A stretch of 43,304 nt of DNA from positions 1-43,304 of the forward strand of contig NZ_BCNX01000017.1 in assembly GCF_001571405.1 (NCBI RefSeq), in the 5' to 3' direction. Within the stretch, counting starts at the first letter, position 1, and the number at the start of each line of letters is the position of its first letter. The position numbers and the translations under genes are program-made. Below, piece after piece: positions 19,217 through 26,232 of this stretch. Source of the stretch: Methanoculleus thermophilus (lineage in GTDB: Archaea > Halobacteriota > Methanomicrobia > Methanomicrobiales > Methanoculleaceae). The notes beneath the pieces were generated by a model that was given only the letters and a program-made list of their open reading frames with translations, was not told the DNA's origin and searched no databases.

Positions 19217-20170
19217 ATGAAACTGCTCTTCGAACTCTCCGGTGAGCACCCCGATCTTCCGGTTGCGGAACTGGAGTGCGTGGGCACCGTGCTTGACCGG
19301 CGGATCCAGGTCGCGGTTGCCGAATGTCCGGACCCGGGAGCCGCCCGACGACTTGCCCTGACGCATGTGGTGATGGAGTACCTTGGGGAGTGCGAGCCCA
19401 CCCATGATGCATTTGTCTCTCTCCTCCGCGATCTTGCCATCCAGACCGAGAAACCATTTGCCGGCCGGGTGAAGATGATCCAGGGGAGCCGGATGGATGT
19501 CGCCCGGCTCGAGGTGGAACGGCTGATCGGGAGCCTGATCGTCGGCCCGGTGTCGCTTCGTGAGCCGGTCGAGGAGTACCGCGCCGTCGTATCGGAGGAC
19601 CGTTGTTACTTCGGCCGCGTCATAATGCAGATCGATCGGGGGGCGTTTGATGTTCGGAATCCCATGCGCCGGCCATTCTTTCATCCCGGCGTCATGATGC
19701 CCCGGATGGCCAGGGCACTCGTCAATATCTCCCTTGCTGCCCCTGGGGATTGGGTCTACGACCCCTTCTGCGGCACCGGCGGGATCCTCCTTGAGGCCCG
19801 GGAGATCGGCGCCCGGATACTCGGGAGCGACTTCGACCCTGCAATGGTTGCCGGCTACCGGCAGAACCTCCCGAACTCGGATGTGCTGATCGCCGACGCC
19901 ACCGCGGTCCCGGTCTGCGACCATGCCATCGACGCGGTCGTGACCGATCTCCCCTACGGTCAGTCCGTCCGGATCCGGGCCGAGAGCATGGACAGACTCT
20001 ACGACGGCTCGCTCGCGGAGATCCGGCGGATCCTCAAGCCCGGGAGGCGCGCGATCGTCGTCACGCATCGCGATATCACGGATATCGCCGCCCGCCACTT
20101 CACCGTCCTGCAGGAGCACGAGCAGCGGGTCCACAAGAGCCTGACCCGCCGGATCCTGGTGCTTGCGTGA
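19217..20170 (+). CDS. tRNA (guanine(10)-N2)-dimethyltransferase, archaeal TrmG10 (Trm11) family
   Basis: This is a SAM-dependent tRNA methyltransferase of 317 aa. The N-terminal half (1-145) looks like the ferredoxin-like plus THUMP region (MKLLFELSGEHPDLPVAELE). The C-terminal Rossmann domain has FHPGVMMPRMARALVNIS, then YDPFCGTGGILLEA (SAM binding), GSDFDPAMV, and DLPYGQS, matching the (D/N)PPY motif for N2-methylation of guanine. The ATG at 19217 begins exactly at the family's conserved MK.LFELSGEHP and lies 30 bp behind TATA-like GTTTTATC (19184-19191). An upstream GTG 19157 overlapping the previous stop is rejected. Confidence 0.88.
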   Translation: MKLLFELSGEHPDLPVAELECVGTVLDRRIQVAVAECPDPGAARRLALTHVVMEYLGECEPTHDAFVSLLRDLAIQTEKPFAGRVKMIQGSRMDVARLEVERLIGSLIVGPVSLREPVEEYRAVVSEDRCYFGRVIMQIDRGAFDVRNPMRRPFFHPGVMMPRMARALVNISLAAPGDWVYDPFCGTGGILLEAREIGARILGSDFDPAMVAGYRQNLPNSDVLIADATAVPVCDHAIDAVVTDLPYGQSVRIRAESMDRLYDGSLAEIRRILKPGRRAIVVTHRDITDIAARHFTVLQEHEQRVHKSLTRRILVLA

Positions 20171-20216
20171 CGGTGCCGACCCTGATTTTTATGAGGTGGG
20201 CCGGCAAACTTCATAC

Positions 20217-20585
20217 GTGGAAATAAATTTTAAACGCTATGGCCTTTACCTCATCCGGTGGCAACTCTCGACCCCGATCCTTGCCGGGGTGCTCGCGCTG
20301 CTCGGGGGCCTTGGGGCGCTTGCCGCCACCATCATTGCAAACCTCATCGGCGGCCTCATCTTCTTCTGGGTCGACCGGTTCATCTTCACCTCCGAGTCGC
20401 TCGCCGCACAGTGGGAGGTCAAGGAGGAGGTCCGGTGCGTGGACTGCGGGAAGGTTGCCCGGGGCTACCGCCTGGTGAAGGCGGAGAACTACGACAAAAC
20501 AAGAGATCCCGCCCCCGAGTTCCGGTGCGAGGAGTGCTCGAAGAGGAAGTCGGAGGAACTCCGGAGAAAGGGGATTAAATTCTGA
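20217..20585 (+). CDS. Membrane protein with C-terminal zinc ribbon
   Basis: This is a 122-aa protein of unknown function. Two hydrophobic segments (about residues 15-33 and 37-54, the latter ending FFWVDRFIFTS) are followed by a cytosolic part. That part has two CxxC knuckles, CVDC and CEEC, spaced 32 residues apart, as in a zinc ribbon. The tail is strongly basic (RKSEELRRKGIKF). The helix pair ending in WVDRFIFTS resembles the end of GtrA-like membrane proteins, but the match is weak. The start is GTG 20217, 28 bp after TTTTTATG (20185-20192); a TTG at 20163 would overlap the upstream gene and add 18 residues. Confidence 0.7.
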   Translation: MEINFKRYGLYLIRWQLSTPILAGVLALLGGLGALAATIIANLIGGLIFFWVDRFIFTSESLAAQWEVKEEVRCVDCGKVARGYRLVKAENYDKTRDPAPEFRCEECSKRKSEELRRKGIKF

Positions 20586-20682
20586 TGTGGGGGCATAAGA
20601 GGGCCAGCAAATCTTGTTAGGTCGTTCTGCAGCACAACGCTACGTCTTTCTTTTAGATGTGTCTGCAGGTGATGGGTCTGTG

Positions 20683-20932
20683 TACGGATTTCGAGGGGGC
20701 ATCGCAATTGGGGGGAGGGGCTGACGGGGAGTGCGATGATCCGAAGGACCGGAGCTCGAGCACCGTTAGGTGCGAGGTGCGAGCGAAGCGAGCTTGAGAA
20801 ACTCGAAGAGTTTCGAGGAACGAAGGGCGGAACGCCCTGAGTTCGAGCACCGTTAGGTGCGAAGGGGGTTCGCCCCCCCTCCCCTGTCCCCACCCCCACA
20901 TGGCGATAGCCCCCACGGTCCAGTGTACTGGG
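20683..20932. repeat. Hairpin-cassette island A
   Basis: This is an intergenic island made of successive short hairpins: GCACC-GTTA-GGTGC (twice), GAAACTC-GAA-GAGTTTC (20798-20814), GGGCG-GAA-CGCCC and GGGGG-TTCG-CCCCC. The core 20721-20887 begins CTGACGGGGAG and ends CTCCCCTGT. It is bounded by GGGGGGAGGGG on the left and CCCCACCCCC on the right. Outer flanks are TACGGATT..GGGCATCGCA on the left and CACGGTCCAGTGTAYTGGG on the right. Island B (25438-25718) has the same flanks in the same orientation, but its core is inverted. Confidence 0.9.
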
Positions 20933-21240
20933 TTAAGTTTGGTATTCCCGATTCTTCTGTCACAACCTTATACCCCACGTCAGGACCACACAGCCCGACC
21001 ATGCCGTCCGGTCCTGTCCAGCGCCCGCGGGCGAACCGCAAGTGGGAATACTGCAGTTCGGAGATGAACCCGGTTTCGTGATCATTCCCGCGGATACGGC
21101 TCGTCTCCAGAGCAGTCCATCCACCTCACCGCGATTGCAGCCGCGGAGGACGAACACCGTGCAGGTCTCCGGTTGTTCGCCGGGAACAGTCACTTTAATG
21201 AGATCTCCATCTACCCTACATCCCCTTGAGGGTGAAGAAG
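20933..21240. other. Intergenic region, no recognisable gene
   Basis: About 308 bp between repeat island A and the TIGR04255-type gene. Open frames here have no family features. Near the right end CTTTAATG (21192-21199) could be a weak TATA box, and GAGGGTGAAG just before ATG 21241 is a Shine-Dalgarno. Confidence 0.4.
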
Positions 21241-22008
21241 ATGGCAGAAATACGAAAGTACGTCAACCCGCCCGCCGCCGAAGTGATATGCGAGTTCCGG
21301 TTTCCCGAGGATCTCCCCTGGGATATGACCTATCCCGGCATGCTCTATGCCCACTTAAAAGACGCATACCCAAAACGGGACCAGCGCTACGTGCGCGAGG
21401 TGGTCATGCTCCTTGGTCCAGAGGGGCTCCGCGAGGAGATTGTCGTCAGCGAACGGTCGATCTTTCTTACCGAGGACGAGGGCTGTGCCGTCCAGGTCGG
21501 CCCCCGCCTCCTCTCGGTGAGTTGCCAGAGGCCGTACGTCCATTGGGAGGCATTCTCGGAGAAGATCCTCGTGGGCTTCGACCGGTTCCGGGAGGTCATC
21601 AGTATCGATGCTATCGGGACGATGAACCTGCGCTACGTCAACCTCATAGAGATCCCCGAACGCGAGGTGACACTCTCGGACTACTTCGCCTTCTACCCGA
21701 CCCTTCCACCGGAGCTGCCACGGGTCCCGGCGGGGTTCATCACCGGGTGCGAGTTCGCGTTCCACGACAACCGCGACAACTGCCGGGTGGAACTTACCGA
21801 CGCTGTGCCCGAGTCGACGGAGAACAATGCCTTCCTCCTGAATATCGACTACTACCTGACAGAGGGAGAGAGCATCCCACTGGACGGGGTCGCGGACTGG
21901 CTGGAGATTGCCCACACGCACGTGCGGGATATCTTTGAGGCCTGCATTAAGGACCCCCTGCGCGACCTCTTCGTCCTCCGGGAGGAGGCAGCAGCGCCAG
22001 CACGGTGA
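21241..22008 (+). CDS. TIGR04255-family protein of unknown function
   Basis: This is a 255-aa soluble protein. The N-terminus (YVNPPAAEVICEFRF) and the middle segment (IGTMNLRYVNLIEIP) are the recognised landmarks of the TIGR04255 family, whose role is unknown. The C-terminal part has ENNAFLLNIDYYLTEGESIP and LEIAHTHVRDIFEACI. ATG 21241 follows a good Shine-Dalgarno (GAGGGTGAAG); TTG 21226 is in frame but lies at the Shine-Dalgarno itself. It is the first of three closely spaced plus-strand genes (gaps of 13 and 3 bp), so it is probably co-transcribed with the methyltransferase and the proline-dehydrogenase-like gene. Confidence 0.8.
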   Translation: MAEIRKYVNPPAAEVICEFRFPEDLPWDMTYPGMLYAHLKDAYPKRDQRYVREVVMLLGPEGLREEIVVSERSIFLTEDEGCAVQVGPRLLSVSCQRPYVHWEAFSEKILVGFDRFREVISIDAIGTMNLRYVNLIEIPEREVTLSDYFAFYPTLPPELPRVPAGFITGCEFAFHDNRDNCRVELTDAVPESTENNAFLLNIDYYLTEGESIPLDGVADWLEIAHTHVRDIFEACIKDPLRDLFVLREEAAAPAR

Positions 22009-22021
22009 GGGTGAATCTCAT

Positions 22022-22828
22022 ATGGGCGATATTGTCCGCCGGAAATGGATGAAGATGATGGATGCCCATGCCGGCGAGGTAGAGGAGGTCTACGGGGGGC
22101 CGGTCGGGCTCATCTGGGAGATGCTCGCGGGCGAGGATGCCGACGGAGATCTCGACGTACTTGCAGAACGGGCGGGACTGGCCCCGGGGACCCGGGTGCT
22201 CGCCCTCCTCCCGGGCCCGGGGGGCCCTGCCAGGCATATTGCGCGTGAGCACGGTGCGACCGTGATCGGGCTTGTCGCGCTGCCGCAGATGGTCGATCTG
22301 GCGGTCAAAAAGAATGAAGAGGCCGGTCTTGCCGCCCTGGTCGACTTCCAGCAGGGGAACGCTCTTGAAATGTCGTTTAAGGACGGAATCTTCGACGCAG
22401 TCTGGGGCGAGGATGCGTGGTGCTACGTGAGGGATAAAGACCGAATGATCCGCGAGGTCTATCGGGTCTTAAAGCCAGGGGGCACGCTTGCGTTCGCCGA
22501 CTGGGTGCAGACCGGGCCGATGAACGACGAAGAGTGGCACACCCAGAATACCTTCCGGGCCTTCCCCTACTTTGAGACCCTCGAGAGTTACGCGGGACTC
22601 CTTGAGCGGAATGGATTCTCCATCATAGACCTGGGCGATCTCCCCGGCGACTCCACACAAAAGATCTGCAAGATCCGGGAGAGGCTCGAGAATGACCTGA
22701 GGGATAGCATCGTCGGGCTCTTCGGGGAGGAGGCATACAAGGATGCCCTGAAAGGGCTTGACCTCTGGGCGATGGCGGCCGACCGGGGGCTCGTCGGCCG
22801 CGCGTGGCTGCTCGCGGGGAAGCCGTAG
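22022..22828 (+). CDS. Class I SAM-dependent methyltransferase
   Basis: This is a 268-aa methyltransferase. The SAM-binding Rossmann motifs are VLALLPGPGGPARHIAREHG (motif I; note ALLPGPGG where DLGCGPG is usual), VIGLVALPQMVDLA, FQQGNALEMSFKDGIFDAVW and VYRVLKPGGTLAFADWV. The WGEDAWCYVRDKDRMIREV region is like that of sarcosine/dimethylglycine and UbiE-like methyltransferases acting on small molecules. The missing acidic residue at the start of motif I is unusual. An open frame to 21908 overlaps the preceding gene and is rejected. The substrate is unknown; a link to proline or betaine metabolism through the next gene is speculative. Confidence 0.85.
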   Translation: MGDIVRRKWMKMMDAHAGEVEEVYGGPVGLIWEMLAGEDADGDLDVLAERAGLAPGTRVLALLPGPGGPARHIAREHGATVIGLVALPQMVDLAVKKNEEAGLAALVDFQQGNALEMSFKDGIFDAVWGEDAWCYVRDKDRMIREVYRVLKPGGTLAFADWVQTGPMNDEEWHTQNTFRAFPYFETLESYAGLLERNGFSIIDLGDLPGDSTQKICKIRERLENDLRDSIVGLFGEEAYKDALKGLDLWAMAADRGLVGRAWLLAGKP

Positions 22829-22831
22829 GGT

Positions 22832-23635
22832 ATGACCGCAGGCAGGACTGATCGGTGGACGCTGCCCGACCTTGATGCGGCGATTCAGCGTTGCCGGATG
22901 CAGAACGACCGGGGTATCCGGTGCATCCTCGCACCCCTCGGCGAGTATGCGAGAAGCGAGCGGCAGGTCAGGGAGAACCTGGAGCGCTCTTTTGCCGCGA
23001 TAGCCGCGATCGACGAGCAGGAATTGGACGCATCCCTCACCGTGAAGATGACCGCGCTCGGAGCCCTCATCGACCGGAACGCTGCCCGCGATCTCCTACT
23101 TCGGCTCTCCCGCGGGGCGTATGAACGCGGCATCGGGTTTGAGGCGGATATGGAGGGGCGGGGATTTGTGGAAATGACGGTCGAGGCCGCTATCGCTTCC
23201 GCTCGGGAGGGGGTGCCGGTGACGCTCGCTCTCCAGGCCTCCCTCGACCGTACTCCGGGCGACCTGGAGCGCATCGTCCGTCACGGCATCCGGCCCCGCC
23301 TGGTGAAAGGCGTCTATCCCGGGGATACCGACGACCCAAGCGAGGTTCGGGAGCGCTTTCGTGCGCTTGCAGCGGGACTCCTCGAGCGGGGCGTGCCGTT
23401 CTCGGCCGGAACCCATGACCCGGATCTGGTAGCGTGGCTGCTCGAGGATACGACCGGAGTGGTTGAGTTCGCGTTTCTCATGGGGCTTTCAGACGAGACG
23501 AAACTTCGGTTCGCAGAAGTTGGCAGGGCAGTTGCAGAATACGTGCCTTTCGGAGAGCAGGCGGATGTCTATATCGCCCGGCGCGAGGCCTACCTCACGA
23601 GGCTGGCGGCAGAAGGGCGGATGTCGGTGCCCTGA
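22832..23635 (+). CDS. Proline dehydrogenase-like protein
   Basis: This is a 267-aa beta/alpha-barrel protein resembling the catalytic core of proline dehydrogenase (FAD-dependent oxidation of proline to pyrroline-5-carboxylate). Family landmarks are TVKMTALG, IGFEADMEG, RPRLVKGVYPG, FSAGTHDPDLV, EFAFLMGL and the C-terminal YVPFGEQADVYIARR, matching YVPYG..W..Y..RR. Single-domain ProDH proteins are usually about 300 aa, so this one is compact. No P5C dehydrogenase is nearby. Its ATG is 3 bp after the methyltransferase stop. Activity on proline is likely but not proven; it may use another cyclic amino acid. Confidence 0.78.
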   Translation: MTAGRTDRWTLPDLDAAIQRCRMQNDRGIRCILAPLGEYARSERQVRENLERSFAAIAAIDEQELDASLTVKMTALGALIDRNAARDLLLRLSRGAYERGIGFEADMEGRGFVEMTVEAAIASAREGVPVTLALQASLDRTPGDLERIVRHGIRPRLVKGVYPGDTDDPSEVRERFRALAAGLLERGVPFSAGTHDPDLVAWLLEDTTGVVEFAFLMGLSDETKLRFAEVGRAVAEYVPFGEQADVYIARREAYLTRLAAEGRMSVP

Positions 23636-23751
23636 CTCTTCATCACCACCCCTTCCGTCTCGGCCAGGATGCCCGGGCTTGAGTACCTCCTCAGGCATAC
23701 TCGATCGCCTCCTGGCACGGGGTCGAGTACGGGTTCTGCCCGGTCCAAGGG

Positions 23752-23759
23752 TATAAAAG
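23752..23759 (+). promoter_or_regulatory. TATA box of malQ
   Basis: TATAAAAG (23752-23759), a near-ideal archaeal TATA box, predicts transcription from about 23782. That is 18 nt before the malQ ATG, leaving room for the GGTGGTGG Shine-Dalgarno-like sequence just upstream. Confidence 0.65.
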
Positions 23760-23799
23760 GATCGAATCCAATCTTGCGCACCAACTCAGGGGGTGGTGG

Positions 23800-25299
23800 A
23801 TGATCCAGGTGCGGGGGAGCGGTATACTCCTGCATATCACGTCCCTGCCGTCAGAGTACGGCATCGGGGACTTCGGTCCGGCGGCATACCGGTTCGTGGA
23901 GGCGCTGGAGCAGGCCCGGCAGCACTACTGGCAGATCCTGCCGCTCAACCCGACACAGGCCGGATATGCTCATTCTCCCTACTCCAGCCCATCTGCGTTT
24001 GCCCTAAATACCCTCCTCATCAGCCCCGAGATGCTCGTCCGGGACGGACTCCTCAGGAAGAGTGAACTGGAGCCAGCTCCAGAGTTTTCGGAGCGGCGGA
24101 CGGCATACAAGGCGGCCGCGTGGTACCGGGAACGGCTCTTCTCGATGGCGTACAGGCGGTTCCGCGGTTCGGGGCCGGATCGTGAGTTCGAGACATTCTG
24201 CGACGCAAGCAGGTGGTGGCTCGACGACCATGCGCTCTTTGTCGCGCTTAAAGACCACTTCCACGGAGAGGCCTGGGACCGGTGGCCGGAGGAGATCCGG
24301 AGCCGGCAGCCGGAGGCTCTCAAGGAGATGCGCGAACTGCTTGAGGAACGGATACGCAAGGAGAAGTTCCTTCAGTACGTCGCCGCCCGGCAGTGGTCGG
24401 CCCTCCGTCGGCACTGCGCGAGGCACGGCATCCAGGTCATCGGCGATATCCCGATCTATGTCGCATACGACAGCGTCGACGTCTGGGCGAATCCGGGAAT
24501 ATTCAAACTGGACGAGAACCTCCGCCCGAACGTGGTGGCAGGGGTGCCTCCCGATATCTTCAGCAAGACCGGGCAGCTCTGGGGGAACCCGGTCTATGAC
24601 TGGCCTGTGCTCAAAAAGCTGGGCTACGACTGGTGGGTGCGTCGGATCGCCCGGTCAGGAGAGCTCTACGACCTCTTCCGGATTGATCACTTCCGGGCGT
24701 TCGCCGACTATTACGAGGTCCCGGCGGGGGATGCGACGGCCGAGCACGGCACCTGGGTCGACGGGCCGGGAGCCGACTTTTTTGAGACGCTTGCCCGGCG
24801 GTTCCCCTGCTTTGCCATCGTCGCCGAGGACCTCGGGGCGAACACTCCGGCCGTCCAGGCTCTTCTCGACCGGTTCGATCTGCCCGGGATGAAGATCCTC
24901 CTCTTCGCGTTCGGCGGGGGGATCGAAAAAAGCCCACATATCCCTCACAACTATGTCCCAAACCTCATCTGCTACACCGGGACGCACGACAACAACACAG
25001 CCCGGGGGTGGTTTGAAGAGGAGGCATCGGAGGAGGATAAGGCGCGGTTCTTCGCCTACATCGGGCGAAAGGTGGGGGCGGACGAGGTCCACCGGGAGCT
25101 CATCCGCCTTGCGATGACATCGGTTGCACGGGTCTGCATCATCCCCATGCAGGACCTCCTCGGGCTCGGATCGGAAGCGAGGATGAATTATCCATCGACC
25201 ACCGAAGGGAACTGGGTGTGGCGGATGACGCCGGAGGAGTTCGCCGGTGCGCCCTTCGAGTGGCTGCGAGGGTTGACGGAACTCACCGGGCGGGGGTGA
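23800..25299 (+). CDS. malQ: 4-alpha-glucanotransferase (amylomaltase, GH77)
   Basis: This enzyme transfers alpha-1,4-glucan segments in glycogen or maltodextrin metabolism. The GH77 series is complete: GSGILLHITSLPSEYGIGDF, WQILPLNPTQ, IPIYVAYDSVDVWANP, the nucleophile region FRIDHFRAF, the acid/base in VAEDLG, and the transition-state residue in YTGTHDNNT. The 499-aa length is typical. It has its own promoter (TATAAAAG at 23752). It lies back to back with the gluconeogenic block on the minus strand, in keeping with storage of carbon as glycogen. Confidence 0.96.
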   Translation: MIQVRGSGILLHITSLPSEYGIGDFGPAAYRFVEALEQARQHYWQILPLNPTQAGYAHSPYSSPSAFALNTLLISPEMLVRDGLLRKSELEPAPEFSERRTAYKAAAWYRERLFSMAYRRFRGSGPDREFETFCDASRWWLDDHALFVALKDHFHGEAWDRWPEEIRSRQPEALKEMRELLEERIRKEKFLQYVAARQWSALRRHCARHGIQVIGDIPIYVAYDSVDVWANPGIFKLDENLRPNVVAGVPPDIFSKTGQLWGNPVYDWPVLKKLGYDWWVRRIARSGELYDLFRIDHFRAFADYYEVPAGDATAEHGTWVDGPGADFFETLARRFPCFAIVAEDLGANTPAVQALLDRFDLPGMKILLFAFGGGIEKSPHIPHNYVPNLICYTGTHDNNTARGWFEEEASEEDKARFFAYIGRKVGADEVHRELIRLAMTSVARVCIIPMQDLLGLGSEARMNYPSTTEGNWVWRMTPEEFAGAPFEWLRGLTELTGRG

Positions 25300-25437
25300 T
25301 CTGCAGTGGTGCGGATTTGCCCAGGGGTTATTTCGAAATGTCGGGTTAGATGTTGAGTAGCAACTTGAATGCAACGATGCTATCGGCTAAAAGAAAGAAG
25401 ACATTCAATGGGAAAAGTCTCCCCATAGCAACCCGGA

Positions 25438-25718
25438 TACGGATTCCCACTGGGCATCGCATTACAGGGGGGAGGGGACAGGGGAGTGCGAGCGAAGCGA
25501 GCTTGAGAAACTCGAAGAGTTTCGAGGGGGGAGCATCCCCCCTCACACCTAGCGGTGCTCACGCTCACTTTCGTTCGCGCCTCGCACCTAGCGGTGCTCA
25601 CGCTCACTTTCGTTCGCGCCTCGCACCTAGCGGTGCTCGAGCTCCGGTCCTTCGGACCGTCGCACTCCCCGTCAGCCCCACCCCCCAGCGCGATATCCTC
25701 ACGGTCCAGTGTATTGGG
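25438..25718. repeat. Hairpin-cassette island B
   Basis: This is the same type of intergenic island as A. Left flank TACGGATT..GGGCATCGCA and GGGGGGAGGGG, right flank CCCCACCCCCC and CACGGTCCAGTGTATTGGG, all in the same orientation as island A. The core (25478-25675) is reversed: ACAGGGGAG is now next to the left flank and CCCCGTCAG next to the right. Hairpins include GAAACTC-GAA-GAGTTTC (25507-25523), GGGGGGA-GCA-TCCCCCC, GCACC-TAGC-GGTGC and GGTCC-TTC-GGACC. Part of the core is tandemly repeated (separate entry). Confidence 0.9.
25546..25640. repeat. 39-bp tandem repeat inside island B
   Basis: A unit of 39 bp beginning CACCTAGCGGTGCTCACGCT starts at 25546, 25585 and 25624. The first two units are identical and complete and the third is partial (about 17 bp). 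Each unit contains a GCACC-TAGC-GGTGC hairpin, except that the first starts with ACACC. Island A lacks this expansion. There are no unique spacers, so it is not a CRISPR array. Confidence 0.9.
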
Positions 25719-25786
25719 CACTTCAGGGAAGAGTCAGGTTCTGTTTATATCGCTCTAGTATGATGTCCGACAGTTTGAGGACCAAA

Positions 25787-25984
25787 TCAATACCTCGACG
25801 TCAGCATCTCAAGCTCTTCCCTGATGGTCCGGCGGATCATCTCCTCGATGGCCGTGTAGTCGCGCTTCGCCTTCTCCTGCTTCTTCAAGAGCTCTTCCAT
25901 CTTCATGATCCCGGCTGAGAGGTTCTTCCCGTACTTCAGGGCGACCTCCAGCGCCTCCTCGTCGATCCGGACGACCTTGGACAT
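25787..25984 (-). CDS. Small putative ribbon-helix-helix DNA-binding protein
   Basis: This is a 65-aa protein. The start MSKVVRIDEEALEVALKYGK fits a ribbon-helix-helix pattern: a short strand (KVVRI), helix A (about 9-17), a turn and helix B (about 21-35). After it comes a long charged helix (about 36-63) rich in Lys, Glu and Arg. The ATG lies about 26 bp from an AT-rich box on the minus strand (TTAAATTT, about 26006-26013), predicting a leaderless mRNA. The three operator-like sites just upstream make an autoregulated repressor a natural reading. The fold assignment is by eye; a structural or coiled-coil role cannot be excluded. Confidence 0.6.
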   Translation of the reverse strand: MSKVVRIDEEALEVALKYGKNLSAGIMKMEELLKKQEKAKRDYTAIEEMIRRTIREELEMLTSRY

Positions 25985-26014
25985 AGAAAGAAGATTTTCC
26001 GGGACGAAATTTAA

Positions 26015-26096
26015 TTGTTACAGATCTGTAACGGACTTGGCCGGGGTTGTAACAGATTTGTAACATTTTTGAGGGAGTTGTAACAATTGTGTTACA
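26015..26096 (-). promoter_or_regulatory. Three-site operator array upstream of the small regulator
   Basis: Three copies of a TTGTWACA..TGTAAC-type element begin at 26015-26016, 26047 and 26078, i.e. paired half-sites (26017, 26048, 26079) exactly 31 bp apart. The first is a perfect 16-bp palindrome, GTTACAGATCTGTAAC (26017-26032). The second has direct half-sites TGTAAC at 26048 and 26059. The third has TGTAACA/TGTTACA arms (26079-26096). The first site abuts the predicted TATA box of the 65-aa gene. A spacing of about three helical turns suggests cooperative binding on one DNA face. Confidence 0.75.
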
Positions 26097-26232
26097 GGGC
26101 GCGACAGTCGCGACTCCCGGATGGAAGATGTGCTTTATCACCGCTCTGATTCCATTTTAGCCCATTTTTGGGAGTAAGGACGAACCCCGATCACACTTCA
26201 CGGTTTGGGATCGCACCTCCTGATCCCGTCCC

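Noticed and set aside
20857-21081. 74-codon plus-strand frame starting in hairpin island A
   Set aside because: It begins inside the repeat core, is Pro/Ser-rich and shows no family features.
25480-25720. Possible CRISPR array from the 39-bp repeats
   Set aside because: The repeats are contiguous with no unique spacers, only about 2.4 copies exist, and each unit is a hairpin module shared with other islands.
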